Part shown: piece after piece, positions 11,181 to 21,340 of the stretch
How positions within the stretch are numbered: position 1 is the first letter of the stretch
Layout: every line of letters begins with the position of its first letter
Source: Ceratothoa steindachneri
Lineage: Eukaryota; Arthropoda; Malacostraca; Isopoda; Cymothoidae
NCBI GenBank assembly: GCA_963969495.1
Contig: OZ018321.1
Coordinates: forward strand, 195,899,126 to 195,963,125
DNA length: 64,000 bases
Direction: 5' to 3'
The notes under the pieces: generated by a model
Told to the model about the DNA's origin: nothing
The model's database searches: none
Seen by the model: the letters and a program-made list of their open reading frames with translations, nothing else
Translations under genes and position numbers: made by a program

Positions 11181-13318
11181 CACAGGGGAACAATTTTAAT
11201 CACATTTTCTGGTGACTTAGATTTATCTGCTATTTTTAATTCGTTTTTTTTACGCTAATTTCAAATATATAATCCATTTTTACCTACATTCTCTAGTTAT
11301 TCTCTAATTTCAATTTTCTTGTTTCCACGAAAACTGCCCTCCGGACGGACAGAGAGGGTGCTTGTAGAAAGCAAACACTTCACAGTACATAGTAGTAAGA
11401 TAGTAATAAGTATTATTGTGCAAAATATTGACATTATTGTTTCTCATGTTAGAGTGATGGCTTCGTCAAGAGGAAATTGCGTTAATAATACAGACACCTT
11501 CTGCAACATATGTGGGTGTTACATGCTAGATCGACAAAGGGGTAATATATCAAACTTTGTGATACGCACTTATAAGGCATATGTTGATGTTCCTCATGGC
11601 AATCAAGATAAGAGGTCGGCCCCACATGCTGTTTGACATATTTCTGTGGAACATCTTCGTGAGTGGAGGAAAGGAAAGAGAAATGGTCTTCCTTTTGGAA
11701 TCCCCATGGTGTGGCGAGAGCCAAAAGATCATGTATCGGATTGTTATTTCTGTCTGTTGAATACTAAAGGGATTGGCAAGAAAAGCGGCACAAGATCGAC
11801 TAGCCCAATATTTCCCTGGCGATCCGGCCAGTACCTCATTCTGAGTCTTTACCAGCTCCGATTTTCAGTGGATATGCTTCCTCCGAGGATTAAAATAAGG
11901 TACCTGATAGGAACATCCACGGAATGGATTCAGAGGCTGCAGATTCATCATCAGATGCTGAACAGTCATTAACTCCTCACTGTTTTAATCAAGAGGATTT
12001 AAATGACTTGATACGTGATTTGGCGCTCTCGAAGAAAGCTGCAGAACTTTTAGCCTCTAGGTTGAGTGAAATACATATGATTGACAGGTCGGTATGGGTA
12101 CCATATTACCGAACAAGGGAGAGTACATTTGTTAAGTATTCCTCTGAGGACAAACAATTTGTATACTGTCACGATGTTCCTTGTCTGTTTACTGACTTGG
12201 GACTTGGCACCTATTGCCCTGCTGAGTGAAGACTGTTTTTGGATAGCTTCAAGTGTAGCCTCAAATGTGTCCTTTGCATAATGGCAATGACTTTGGTGCA
12301 GTTCCTCTCGATCACTCCGTCCATCTGCGAGAAACTCACGATGACATAAGAATGGTCATGGATTTACTTAAGTACCATGAACACAATATGTATAGACCTT
12401 AAGAAGATCAACTTCCTCCTTGGCCAGCAGAAGGGATATACAAAGTTCCCATGCTATATCTGTATGTAGGACAGTCGAGCCAGTGACAAACACTGGTCCA
12501 CAAAAGATTAACCAGTTCGGGAAACTTTAGAAGCAGGAATGCCAAACATTGTTAATAAGCCAATCGTAAGTCGAGACAAGATCGTTTTCCCTCCACTTTA
12601 TTTCAAACTGGGCTTGATAAAGCAGTATCTCAAGGCGTTGAGCACTGACAATGATTGTTTTTAGTACATAACCACGAGGATCTGGTTTCTAATATGATTT
12701 TAGCATATCGTGATCTAAGATGCAACATGATTGTGAAGATGCATTTCCTAAATAGTCACCTCGACCGATTCCCAAAGAATCTGGGAGCCGTGAGCGACGA
12801 ACAAGGGAAACGCTTCCATCAAGATTTGATGACGATGGAAGATCGCTACCAAGGTCACTATTATAGACACATGATAGCGAAATACTGCTGGACGATTAGA
12901 AGAGATCAGCCAGAGAAGACTTACAAGAGAAAGAGTTACAAACGCAAATAGTTGCCCGATTGAAATCAAGAAGAGGTCCTCCAGCCTGATGTACGGTCAT
13001 TAATAAATTAGCATCTATCCGATTACAGTATTTGTAATCCTAATGTGTAATTCAATTTTCTTCTCATATGCAATAAAATGTTTGTACAAAAAAACCTGCT
13101 TTACTATGAATAACACAAAAGGATGATTCAAAATTACTTCAGGGCATGATGATAGGCGTGATAAAATGAAAATTATTGTATAATATTAGTTATTGATATA
13201 ACGAAAAATCTGGAGGATTTAAAGAGAAAGTGATTTCAGATTTGAATTTAGTATGCTCGAATTAGGTAGGAAAATGTACTTTTGTTAATTCTCCAAATAT
13301 GTACATTGTTCCCCAGTG
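11181..13318 (+). mobile_element. complete-length DNA transposon with TIRs and TAA flanks
   Basis: The left end starts CACAGGGGAACAAT and the right end, read inward on the other strand, CACTGGGGAACAAT. Both are flanked by TAA (11178-11180 and 13319-13321), consistent with a 3-bp target duplication. The element is 2138 bp, encloses the transposase-like pseudogene at 11457-12951 and has an AATAAA near 13071 downstream of the stop codon. CAC-type termini with a 2-4 bp duplication recall CMC/Chapaev-type elements, while TAA duplications recall PIF/Harbinger. I cannot decide between these or a separate superfamily. Confidence 0.75.
11457..12951 (+). pseudogene. transposase-like protein relic, copy 2
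   Basis: The ATG at 11457 starts MASSRGNCVNNTDTFC with a C-x2-C near the N-terminus (FCNICG). A frame change then gives EHLREWRKGKRNGLPFGIP, followed by VWREPKDHVSDCYFCL, a conserved block of this family. Next come an acidic S-rich stretch, FNQEDLNDLIRDLALSKKAA with ELLASRL, SVWVPYYRTRESTFVKYSSE and DVPCLFTDLGL. After a gap come KFPCYICM with a DSRASDKHWSTKDW-like block, KIVFPPLYFKLGLIKQYLKA and a C-terminal GAVSDEQGKRFHQDLMTMED near 12786-12845, then YCWTIRRDQPEKTYKRKSYK to the stop at 12949. Stops and at least three frameshifts interrupt it. The cysteine pairs suggest zinc binding. The catalytic residues of this family are not known to me. Confidence 0.75.
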
Positions 13319-13340
13319 TAATCAATACTAGAAACATAGA

Positions 13341-13392
13341 ATTGATGGACTGACACTAAGGGGTTGGAAAGCCCTTTTCTGTCAGTGTCAAT
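13341..13392. other. imperfect hairpin just outside the transposon
   Basis: ACTGACA...AAGGG on the left pairs with CCCTT...TGTCAGT on the right, with outer TTGA/TCAA pairing and a loop of about nine bases. It sits 23 bp beyond the right end of the 2.1-kb transposon. A structured RNA or a terminal piece of another element are both possible; there is no other evidence. Confidence 0.5.
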
Positions 13393-13394
13393 GA

Positions 13395-13975
13395 ATCTTG
13401 CATGGATTGCATGGATTGCACGTTGCAAGCTCTAGTGAGTACTAATGTCAGATGTTGTACAAATTGTGTGTTGCAATACTTGATGGACTGGAAAAGATCA
13501 TTACTAGGTTGATATTTTCCTGCTACATTATGTGCCTAATGTTACTTTCTCTATTTATTGAGTTTGAAAGCACAAGCTTCCTTTGGAGAATGTCTGTTCG
13601 TAACTAATAGAGTAGCCCCAATTATCTAATTGAAATCGAATAAGACATTGAATTAGGTCCCATATGAGAGATGAAGATATCTAAATGCACGAGCTATAAA
13701 GGTTAATTGCTTTCTGAATTTTGAATATTTTAATTTAAGATATTTAAATATCTTACATAATTATCCCAGTGTTTCTCATTACCTTTAAGAAAGTTGAGGC
13801 AAAACTGTTACAAGGCCTAGATTGAATTTCTTGTTAATGGGAGGAAATGGACCTTCATTCTATTTGCTTTAATCATTGATCCTTTATGGCATTAAAAGTG
13901 GATTTCGCCTGTTAATCCCATTATAATGTTGAATTAGGATGGCGTTTATTAGAATTTTTAACAACCTTATTATAA
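13395..13975. other. AT-rich DNA, nothing recognised
   Basis: No motif or repeat beyond a short CATGGATTG duplication near 13401-13418. It may include the decayed downstream part of the gypsy relic that follows. Confidence 0.5.
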
Positions 13976-13979
13976 AAGT

Positions 13980-14412
13980 AAGAGTAAATATGCCTTGGAA
14001 ACCATATTGTATTCCCCAAAGTTGAGAGAGTATATTGAAATTAAGTATTTTGCATTGTTGCTTTGCAGACAGTTCTTTCCAACTTTGAGCTGACCTGTTG
14101 CAAATGCTGAGCTTCGTTTTCACTTGCAATAAGTAAATCATCATCGTAGGTGAAAACGAAGTTTAAGTCACACGACAATTTTAGTAATAAAACGCTGAAA
14201 CATTTTAGAAGTGTTACTCATATCTTAAGGAAAGACCAGCCACTCGAGCACTCCCATTGGTGTAATAGTCCTTGGATTTTTTCAATTGATGATGGATCCA
14301 TTAAAACTTGAAAAAAGGCATCATTAATATAGAACTTGGGTAATTTTTTTAAACAGTGCAATGTTGCATTGAAGTCAGTCAACTAAATTAGTGGGTACCT
14401 ATCACGAAGAGT
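13980..14412 (-). pseudogene. Ty3/gypsy reverse transcriptase relic
   Basis: Read on the minus strand, three alternating frames give the standard gypsy RT order. A frame at about 14340-14400 has RYPL...LTDFNATLH, then KFYINDAFFQVLMDPSS (the first catalytic D region). A frame at about 14180-14300 has TPMGVLEWLVFP and DMSNTSKMFQRFI (the TPFGLFE and FQRFM blocks). A third at about 14080-14165 has LNFVFTYDDDLLIASENEAQ (the YVDD box, here YDDD). Two frameshifts and several stops separate these. Protease, RNase H and integrase are not visible and no LTRs were identified. Confidence 0.82.
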
Positions 14413-14927
14413 GATTGCGTTTAGTCTTCGTAAGTAACAGGTTCATAATAGGGTTTTTTTATTTTTAAAAGAGACGGAGCGGTCTTGCCTAAGGGCATGA
14501 GCTTGTTCTTATTTTGCTAACTTTTAAGTAAATTTGGTATTTTCTCTTAAGAACACTCAATAAGTTAGGATACAATCACCTAGGTCTCGCCGCGACTGTT
14601 AGGTTAGTGGTAATAATATAGTGGAAGTAAGAAGGTGATACTTTCGGCACCTTTTTTATGATCGCTTTTCTTCAATATTAGGCTTAAAAAATTCACTATA
14701 GCTATTAAGCAACTAATGGACATATGAATCACTTAAAATTCAAAAGGAGAGTGAAGGTGAAAATGCACTTTTATAAATAGCTTGTAATGATAAATTAGTG
14801 GTACCTTCTACCATACCCAAACACTTTAAATCAACTAGAATATTGAATGGGTTAGAGATTTGGCAACTAATATTGCTCATTAATATTACACACTTGAAAT
14901 TTCCAATGAAAATTTCGTCTTAACCCT

Positions 14928-15605
14928 ATGAAAAATTCAATGTTCGTTCACCTGAATTCCGTATGGAGAATCTTGTTGCTGTCTGAGGTAGGAAGTGAGT
15001 TTTCTCCGGTTGCAGGTCGTCATAAGCAAGCGCGGATGAGAGATATAACGGATCCACTATCCACTAAAAGATTTCTTGCTCTAAAGTACAAGCATGGAGT
15101 TTCGGGAGACATGGATGAGACGTTTTCGTTGCTGTTTTCCACTTCAGTTTTCCTAATTTCCTCTCTTTACGGAGCGAGGCAAACAGCGGTGAAGATGGTT
15201 GGTTTGCCAAGTAGGCGGTTGTTCTAGCAAATGCGATCTTCAACAGCGGGAGGTTTGGCCGAACAGAATGCGAAGCTTTCCTTGAAATGGATTCAAAATG
15301 TCTTAAACTTTGTGATCTTGCGGGATGGAAGCCAACGCTGCCTCTAAATTGTTGAGGAGTGTCTTCTTTGACCAAGGTCATTGTGACCTCCGACTTGAAC
15401 TCCGAGAGGCAGTGATTGACAAATTTTCAAAGGGATTGTTGAAAGATAAAATATCGACTACCTCCTGAATTGGGTGCGAGAAGGGAGGGAGCGAACAAAT
15501 GATGTTGTCGCCAATTGTGTCCCTTAACTTTTTCAGAAGCTTTTCATGTGGAGAATGAGATACTTCAGAGGGACGAGGTAGCAAAAGTTCGATCTTTTGA
15601 GCCAT
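14928..15605 (-). other. unrecognised reading frames on both strands
   Basis: Minus-strand frames at 15378-15605 and 15064-15381 overlap in position but differ in frame; a plus-strand frame lies at 14928-15227. GC is higher than in the flanks and the minus-strand residues look protein-like, but no family is recognised. Since the gypsy RT relic lies downstream in the same direction, a decayed gag-like region is possible but unproven. Confidence 0.3.
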
Positions 15606-15793
15606 TGTGCGAGTGAAACGATCTAGTATGGCGGGTTTTCAAATCTGATATTTGAATTTATTAGGCTCCTTTAATTCAAACGGTAAAGCATCACTTACCC
15701 GATATAGCAATTCCCTGATGTATAATAACTTCATCTTCTGAGATTGATTTGTTTCCCTTTCCAATGAAAAGAGTAATTCAATGTCATGAATTC

Positions 15794-16233
15794 AGGTGAT
15801 TAGATTTTTTTTTTCATTATTACGGTGGGGAATTTAAATTGATGAATTAGAGTAAAGCACTGGAATCACATCTAGATAACATTAATCTTATACATTCAGC
15901 CGTTAGAAGAAGACCGAGGAGAAAGAGCGATGAACGTAAGAAGAAAGAAGAGATTAGGAGGTTGGTTATATTTTTAAAGTAAAAGTAGTAGATGAGAAGT
16001 GGAATCAGAATTTAGAGCAGGAAAAACGTATTTAATATGCAATGATTTAAGAATTCTTAATGATATGGTGTCAGAGGTGTTTTTTAAGATTTTAAAATAG
16101 TCTATTGCAATATAGGTTTTACAATTTATGGAGTGAAGTCGAGAAGGTGAGAATTCTTTCTTAGAGGGAACCTTTCCAGTCCTGTGGCTAACTTCCAAAT
16201 GGGAAGAGAACCTAGCCTTCAGCGAGCGCACCG
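15794..16233 (-). mobile_element. inverted 3' fragment of a Penelope-like element
   Basis: Minus-strand frame 15974-16231 encodes the end of a GIY-YIG endonuclease domain: RSLKARFSSHLEVSHRTGK, then KKEFSP, HSINCKTYIAIDYFKILKNT and ILKSLHIKYVFPALNSD (the catalytic-glutamate helix, with K where E is usual). It and its 3' flank match, in opposite orientation, about 21160-21603, at roughly nine bases in ten by eye. The breakpoint lies at 16233, where the plus-strand element starts. Confidence 0.85.
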
Positions 16234-16419
16234 TACCACCCCAAGCTTTTATTCAACAGAATTTTATTTCTCCGCCATAAAACAACTTCTAAATAATAAA
16301 ATCAACTTTAAGTTTTCTTCCATCGATAGACCCACGCAAGGTATCCATAAATTGAAAGAAAATTTTAGAGCAGTTGTTTCTATTTGTAATAATATTTGTT
16401 TTATACTCGTATACTCGTA

Positions 16420-17425
16420 ATTCAAACTACGGAAGGATACGCAAACTCTGTCCCCAAGGTTCATGACCGCAAGCTATTCAAACTTAATCTATCCAGGCCT
16501 TGCTTCTCCCCAGATGACGATACAGTAAAAAACGTTTCTGATCATAATTTAACCGCGAGAGAATCATGTTTACTTGCTCTGGGATTTGAATTTAAACTTC
16601 CGCCTTTTAAACTTGGACATATTGACTATTTCTTTCCCTTTGAGAAGGTGCTGAGGGAATTAAAAGCCCTGTCCATCACTGGAAAATTATAGGATTTTCG
16701 CTGAACACACGCATATTTTGCGCAAGAATTTCGCCATCTCTCGCTTTTCTGCGTAAAAATGACCTTGATATTCTCAAGGGCTTAGGGAAAAGAAAAGAGA
16801 TAGTTTTCACCATACCTGATAAGGGTAGAGGTGTTGTTCTTCTTAACAAATCAGATTACATAAAGAAAAAGAATGTCATTTTGTCGGACAACTCATAAAG
16901 ATCTCGGAATCCCCTCACTTATTTTTCATCAAGTTAGAGCACAAAATAAAGCTCTTTTTGAACAATAAAAGAAACCTAAATATTTTGGATTCATTTAGCT
17001 ACAACCAGCTGCAAGTTTCAAGGTCCCAATTAGGTTCTCTATATGGACTCTCCAAATGTCACAAGGATGGCATCCCCCTTCGTCCAATTTTAGCTTCTTA
17101 AAATCTCCCATCTTAAACATAGTTAAATATTTGGTTCTTTTAATAACTCCTTTTTACTCAAACCTGAGTCAAAGAATTACAAAGTTTTCAGCATCCGTAT
17201 CCCTCCTTTATGAGCAGTTTCGATGTTTCCTCGCTATTTACTAATATGCTTCTTGACAAAACTATTGATCTAATTGTCCGACCGACATCTTCCCCAAACA
17301 ACTCCAATTTTCATGGATTTACTCCTCCACTTTTAAAAGAAAGACTTAAATTAGCGGTTGAAGACAATTACTTTACCTTTATCAATGAAGTCTATTGTCA
17401 AATAGATGGGGTGGGCATTAGATTG
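16420..17425 (+). pseudogene. Penelope-like element, N-terminal and RT first half
   Basis: In order: KLFKLNLSRPCFSPDDD, then VKNVSDHNLTARESCLLALG (the conserved N-terminal LT-x2-E-x2-LL-x-G block) at about 16466-16690; TIPDKGRGVVLLNKSDYIKK near 16811; SLYGLSKCHKDGIPLRPILA near 17036 (the PKIHK/RPI motif); SKSPILNIVKYLV; SSFDVSSLFTNMLLDKTIDL at about 17213 (first catalytic D); and NYFTFINEVYCQIDGV at about 17368-17415. Reading-frame changes and stops lie between the blocks. The family signature QIDGVxMGxxLGP is cut immediately after QIDGV and is resumed, with a short overlap, at 20495. Confidence 0.88.
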
Positions 17426-17715
17426 GTAAAAAAAGGAACTTTGCAAAAGTCTTTCTCCACAAACTGCTTTTTATTCCTTTCTTAGTTAACAACAAATCCT
17501 CCAAATTTTACGTTGATAGTCCTTTATTTAGTGTCCGCGCTCAAGCCTTCAAATTCTTCACTAGTGGCTTCTCTTCAGACGTTGACCTCAGGATGAATAA
17601 GAACCGAAAAATTATCCTTACTTAGTAATGAATATTGAAACTAGGGAAATACTCACTTTGTCTGCCTTCAGAAACACAAGAAAAAATAATAAGAAAGGGT
17701 TCACATTCACTTCTT
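17426..17715. other. unassigned DNA between PLE half and inserted transposon
   Basis: Frames give no clear PLE or transposase motif. It could be decayed PLE sequence or the end of the inserted element. Confidence 0.4.
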
Positions 17716-17871
17716 AGATGACAGTGCAGCCTTTTTTGCGGTTCCAGGCAGTCAGCGCCGTTGCTCTACACCAGCTGGAGGCAAAGCTACTTCTGCTCTT
17801 CGTCCTTGATGTGGCTGGAATTGTGTTGCTCCATCAGAGCAATAGCTCAGTCCGCAGTATCATTCATGCTG

Positions 17872-18345
17872 TAGATAGAGAGAATAGGAAAAGGGGCAAA
17901 GAAAAAATATTAGCGTAGGCAAGTTGCAAACAGCTTCCCTCGTCGCTGGACCACTGATAGCTAGCGGCGAATCCACTTGGCCATCCTGAGTCTAAAAAAA
18001 CAAACAAAGATTTGAAAACGCTCGCCTGCACTTCTCGTACGCTATACAACCCCACTCCTAGAGGCGGAGCGTATTTTAAAGACTTAAAGAGAGCCCGTTT
18101 GGAAATGTTATCCAAGGGCTAACGCTCCCCCTCTTGGGTCTGGGCACCATTGTAGATAGAGGGGAATAGTCAAAGGGGCAGAGAAAAAATAATAGCGTAG
18201 GCGAGTTGCGAACAGCTTCTCGCGTCGCTGGACCACTGTTAGCCAGCGGCGAATCCACTCGGCCATCCTGAGTCTCAAAAAAGACTCATTCAAACGAAGC
18301 TTTTAAGCCACTCGCCTGTACTTCTTGTACGCTATAACGCTGAGC
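17872..18345. repeat. ~190-bp direct repeat, 280-bp offset
   Basis: The copy beginning TAGATAGAGAGAATAGG at 17872 recurs from 18152 with modest differences, both running through GCGTCGCTGGACCACTG-type and GGCGAATCCACT blocks to a shared ACTTCT-GTACGCTAT end. The two copies lie beyond the C-terminal end of the transposase-like relic, so they are part of its 3' untranslated or terminal region. Confidence 0.85.
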
Positions 18346-18455
18346 AAATTCAGAGCCCGTGACGTCAGCGCCATGAAGGTCTCCTCCTTCTTCCAACGGC
18401 TGGGGTCTTGGAGTAGGAACCCCTCCCACACCATCTTCTTCCCGTCCTCCATCAA

Positions 18456-20072
18456 CAGGTGAAAGATGGTGGGGACTGACGCGTGATGAACTGATCGACG
18501 GTAACGGAAGGGCTCGATGGAGCATACCCATCTTTAGTTTCTGGAGACGGGTCACCATTCTCCGCTTCACTTCGAGGGACACATACTGGTCGAAGAACGC
18601 TAGTTTGGCCAAGTGCTCTGACAGGAACCAAAGTGTCACTCGAAGGCAGCATTGACCGGCTGGGCAATGGCCCTTTTTGGCTAGCTATTGAGGGCTTGAA
18701 GCAAGCGCAGGTCGTTAACAGCTGACTTGGCCGATTGAGTGACCTCATTCCAGGCTCGCGCGTAAAGCAGCGACGAGAAGAGAGATAACGAGACAAGGGC
18801 CTTGACATCCCTGGCTGTCACGTGGACTTGAAATTGGAAGAGCTTGTGGGAGTACAAGTCCCTTGCCATCCACCTCGCGTGATGAGCGGTGTCGGGAGAT
18901 CGGAACGTGGCCGGGTCGTTTTTCATGCCGAGCAAGATGTAGAGGAGAAGCAGCAACTCCTTGTAGTCGGTTTTCGGCTGCTGATCCTGCAGGGCCCGTT
19001 CCAGATAGTCGACAGTCACCGTCCCAGGTGCTGTAGCCCTCGCTGCTCGAACACCTCGTCCGTGGGGAGAACAAAAGGGGCCTGGTTCACTTTGGGCCAC
19101 TCCTTCTTGAAGGGCTTGAATAGTACAGGATCTGGGCGTGCGGTGTGGCCAAAAGTGCACCTGAAGGCAGCCGGATAGGGGAGTTTGAAGACGTGATCCT
19201 GGCAGAGAAACCACACCAGCTCCCGCCCCAATGCTTCCTCGATGAGGGTGCACGCTCCGCTGTTAAGGCCCGTGTTGGAAGCTGTTGTGTCAAACACAAG
19301 GCCACAGATCTTCGATAGAACATCCCACTAATCGTTATTGCGACGCAAGCAACTGCTTGAACTTTTCATGTCCCCCTCTTGATTGTTGAAATACTGAGCA
19401 GCTTCTCAAAGTCCTTGGGGCTCGTGACTAGCACGGAAACTTGATCAACTGTGCACCGATCCCCTTCGCCGGTGACATCGGGGAATAGCTTACCGTCCCA
19501 GTGGAGAAAAAGAGGGCCATCAATCGTGAAGCCTTCCTCCTTGAGGGCTGTGGCACTAGTTCGGGAGAGCAATGAGACCGTCGCACGGAGCTTCGTGACA
19601 AAGTCAGGTCCGCCAAGTCATGGCTAAGGTCCGATGCGACGGCTCTAAAGACGAGGACACCCTTCCTGTCAGTGAGGTTCACGCGATCCAGAGCACCTGC
19701 AACTGCCGGAGCTGTGAAGATGTTCTTTGTCCTCTTGGGCGTTAGCGCTGTAGTTTTCGAAGTGCCTGGAGTCGGGCGGTACTCCTCGACTTTCGATTCC
19801 AGAGATAAGGAGGAAGTGGACGAGGGAAGTGCAGCAGCTGCCTTCTAGAAGGACCGGTCCTTCCTCTTTTCGTATCGTCGCTCTTCTTGATCTTCCCGGC
19901 TCCGTTTTCGGCCTTCTTTTCATGCTGTGACCATATACTCTCCTGCCATGCTGCAGTAGAAAACATCCTGGAGCTGTTTCCGGTAGAACTTCTGGTCCTC
20001 TTCATTCTTCATGGAAGCAAGGGCGTCCCTGGTCCCAAAGTTGAAGACCTCGACAAGGGTGCTCTGGGATAG
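18456..20072 (-). pseudogene. transposase-like protein relic, FDTTxSNTG family
   Basis: Minus-strand frames carry blocks in a constant order known to me from repeated predicted proteins of arthropods and other invertebrates: LFLHWDGKLFPDVTGEGD near 19470-19525, VFDTTASNTGLNSGACTLIE with ALGRELVWFLCQDHVFKL at about 19190-19295, VDYLERALQDQQPKTDYKEL near 18950-19020, HHARWMARDLYSHKLFQF near 18830-18890, and TLWFLSEHLAKLAFFDQYVS near 18575-18638. The aspartates in HWDGK and FDTT would fit an RNase H-fold transposase core, but that is inference. At least four frameshifts break it (for example between the HWDGK and FDTT blocks). The N-terminal part near 19700-20070 is basic and variable. No superfamily name is claimed. 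Confidence 0.7.
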
Positions 20073-20494
20073 AGCATCCTGGTTCCGCTACCCTTGCGTG
20101 GTCTTTATCTAGCTCTTCTTTTGAGTCTGGTACTCGAGGTTTCGCTTATCGAGAGAGCGGATGCAGCTGTCAATTCGCAGCACGGGAATCCTTGCCCTCA
20201 TCCAGATCATCTCAACTGCCTTGAACGGCAGCTTGGCGGCCTCATTCAACGGAGCATTCGACGGATCACGGGGGATTTGAAGGTAACTCACCCCCCCCCT
20301 CTCCCACACGTTTCCGGAGACAGGAGGTGGATAACTTGTCCAGAGGGCTACCAATTAGCCATCACTATGGATCTCTCCATCGATTTATCTTGAGAACAAA
20401 GGGAGACAAAACAATCATGGAGAGCGCGGACAATAATTACGTTCTGAATCGCACCAAATTTCACACATATGTATTGTGCTGATATACAAACAAG

Positions 20495-21340
20495 TCTAAA
20501 GACATTTACTTTACCTTTAACAACGAAACCTTTTGCCAAATAGATGGGGTGAGCATGGGCCATTCCTTAGGCCCTGTCTTCGCAGATATCTTCATACAGT
20601 GGTTTGAAGAACAATTATTCAGTCAACAACTTGGAAGCACAAAACCCATACATTATGTTTAATACTGAGGATTCGTGCGATAAATCAATTCATTATGACA
20701 ACCGTCATAATGAATCCACATTTTTCATTCTCTAACTGAATTTGTAACCAAAGTTTTTCTTAAGTCATCCTTTATTGGACAAGGCCTAAACATTTTCAGT
20801 TAGGTCGAATTTCTGATTAAATATTTTAAATGAAACGGTTCTCCTGTGACTCTGCTTGAAAGAATCAAGGCCAGATTTTTGAATAAAATTTACCATCCCA
20901 AATTTAAATTCCCAACTGTTTGTAAAGATATCCGTTACGTAGTCTTTCAGAATATAGGAATTTTAAATTAATTTTTTTTAAATGAACTTACAACTCTATT
21001 AAATATATTCTTCTTCCATACCAATTTTAAATTAATTTTTAAAAATTTAACACCAGACAGGATTATACTTTAATTTTACGGACAGAATCAAGCTTGAAGC
21101 GAAGTGCTCCGTCATATATGAACTTACGTGCTTCAAGTGCAAACTTGAGAAAAATATTGGAAGGACGGTGCGCTCGCTGAAGGCTAAGGTCTTTTCCCAT
21201 TTGGGGGTTAACCACAGGATTGGGAAGATTCTCTCTAAGAAAGAATTCTCAAATGCTCTTTTTCACTCCATAAATTGTAAAACCGATATTACAATAGACT
21301 ATTTTAAAATCTTAAAAACACCTCTGATACCATATCATTA
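20495..21340 (+). pseudogene. Penelope-like element, RT second half and GIY-YIG endonuclease
   Basis: Begins with DIYFTFNNETFCQIDGV and MGHSLGPVFADIFIQWFEE (RT motif with the MGxxLGP signature). The YVDD segment that should follow near 20650 is destroyed. LERIKARFLNKIYHPKFKFP near 20855 matches the connector. From about 21118 a continuous frame of about 70 codons encodes YELTCFKC (a C-x2-C pair), then NIGRTVRSLKAKVFSHLG, NHRIGKILSKKEFSNA and HSINCKTDITIDYFKILK: a GIY-YIG endonuclease in which the Y of YIG is N. It ends in a stop at about 21340. The 50-base overlap with 17368-17425 suggests either a duplication at the insertion or two different PLE copies. Confidence 0.87.

Larger units (their letters stand above)
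17716..20400 (-). mobile_element. GC-rich transposon-like insertion splitting the PLE
   Basis: GC rises abruptly near 17716 and falls near 20400, and the PLE sequence resumes at about 20495. The block contains the decayed protein described separately and an internal direct repeat (17872-18345). Terminal inverted repeats and a target duplication were not recognised, so the exact ends are uncertain. Confidence 0.65.

Noticed and set aside
18822..19178. 118-codon plus-strand frame in the GC-rich transposon
   Set aside because: Antisense to the recognised FDTTxSNTG family blocks; long only because of high GC.
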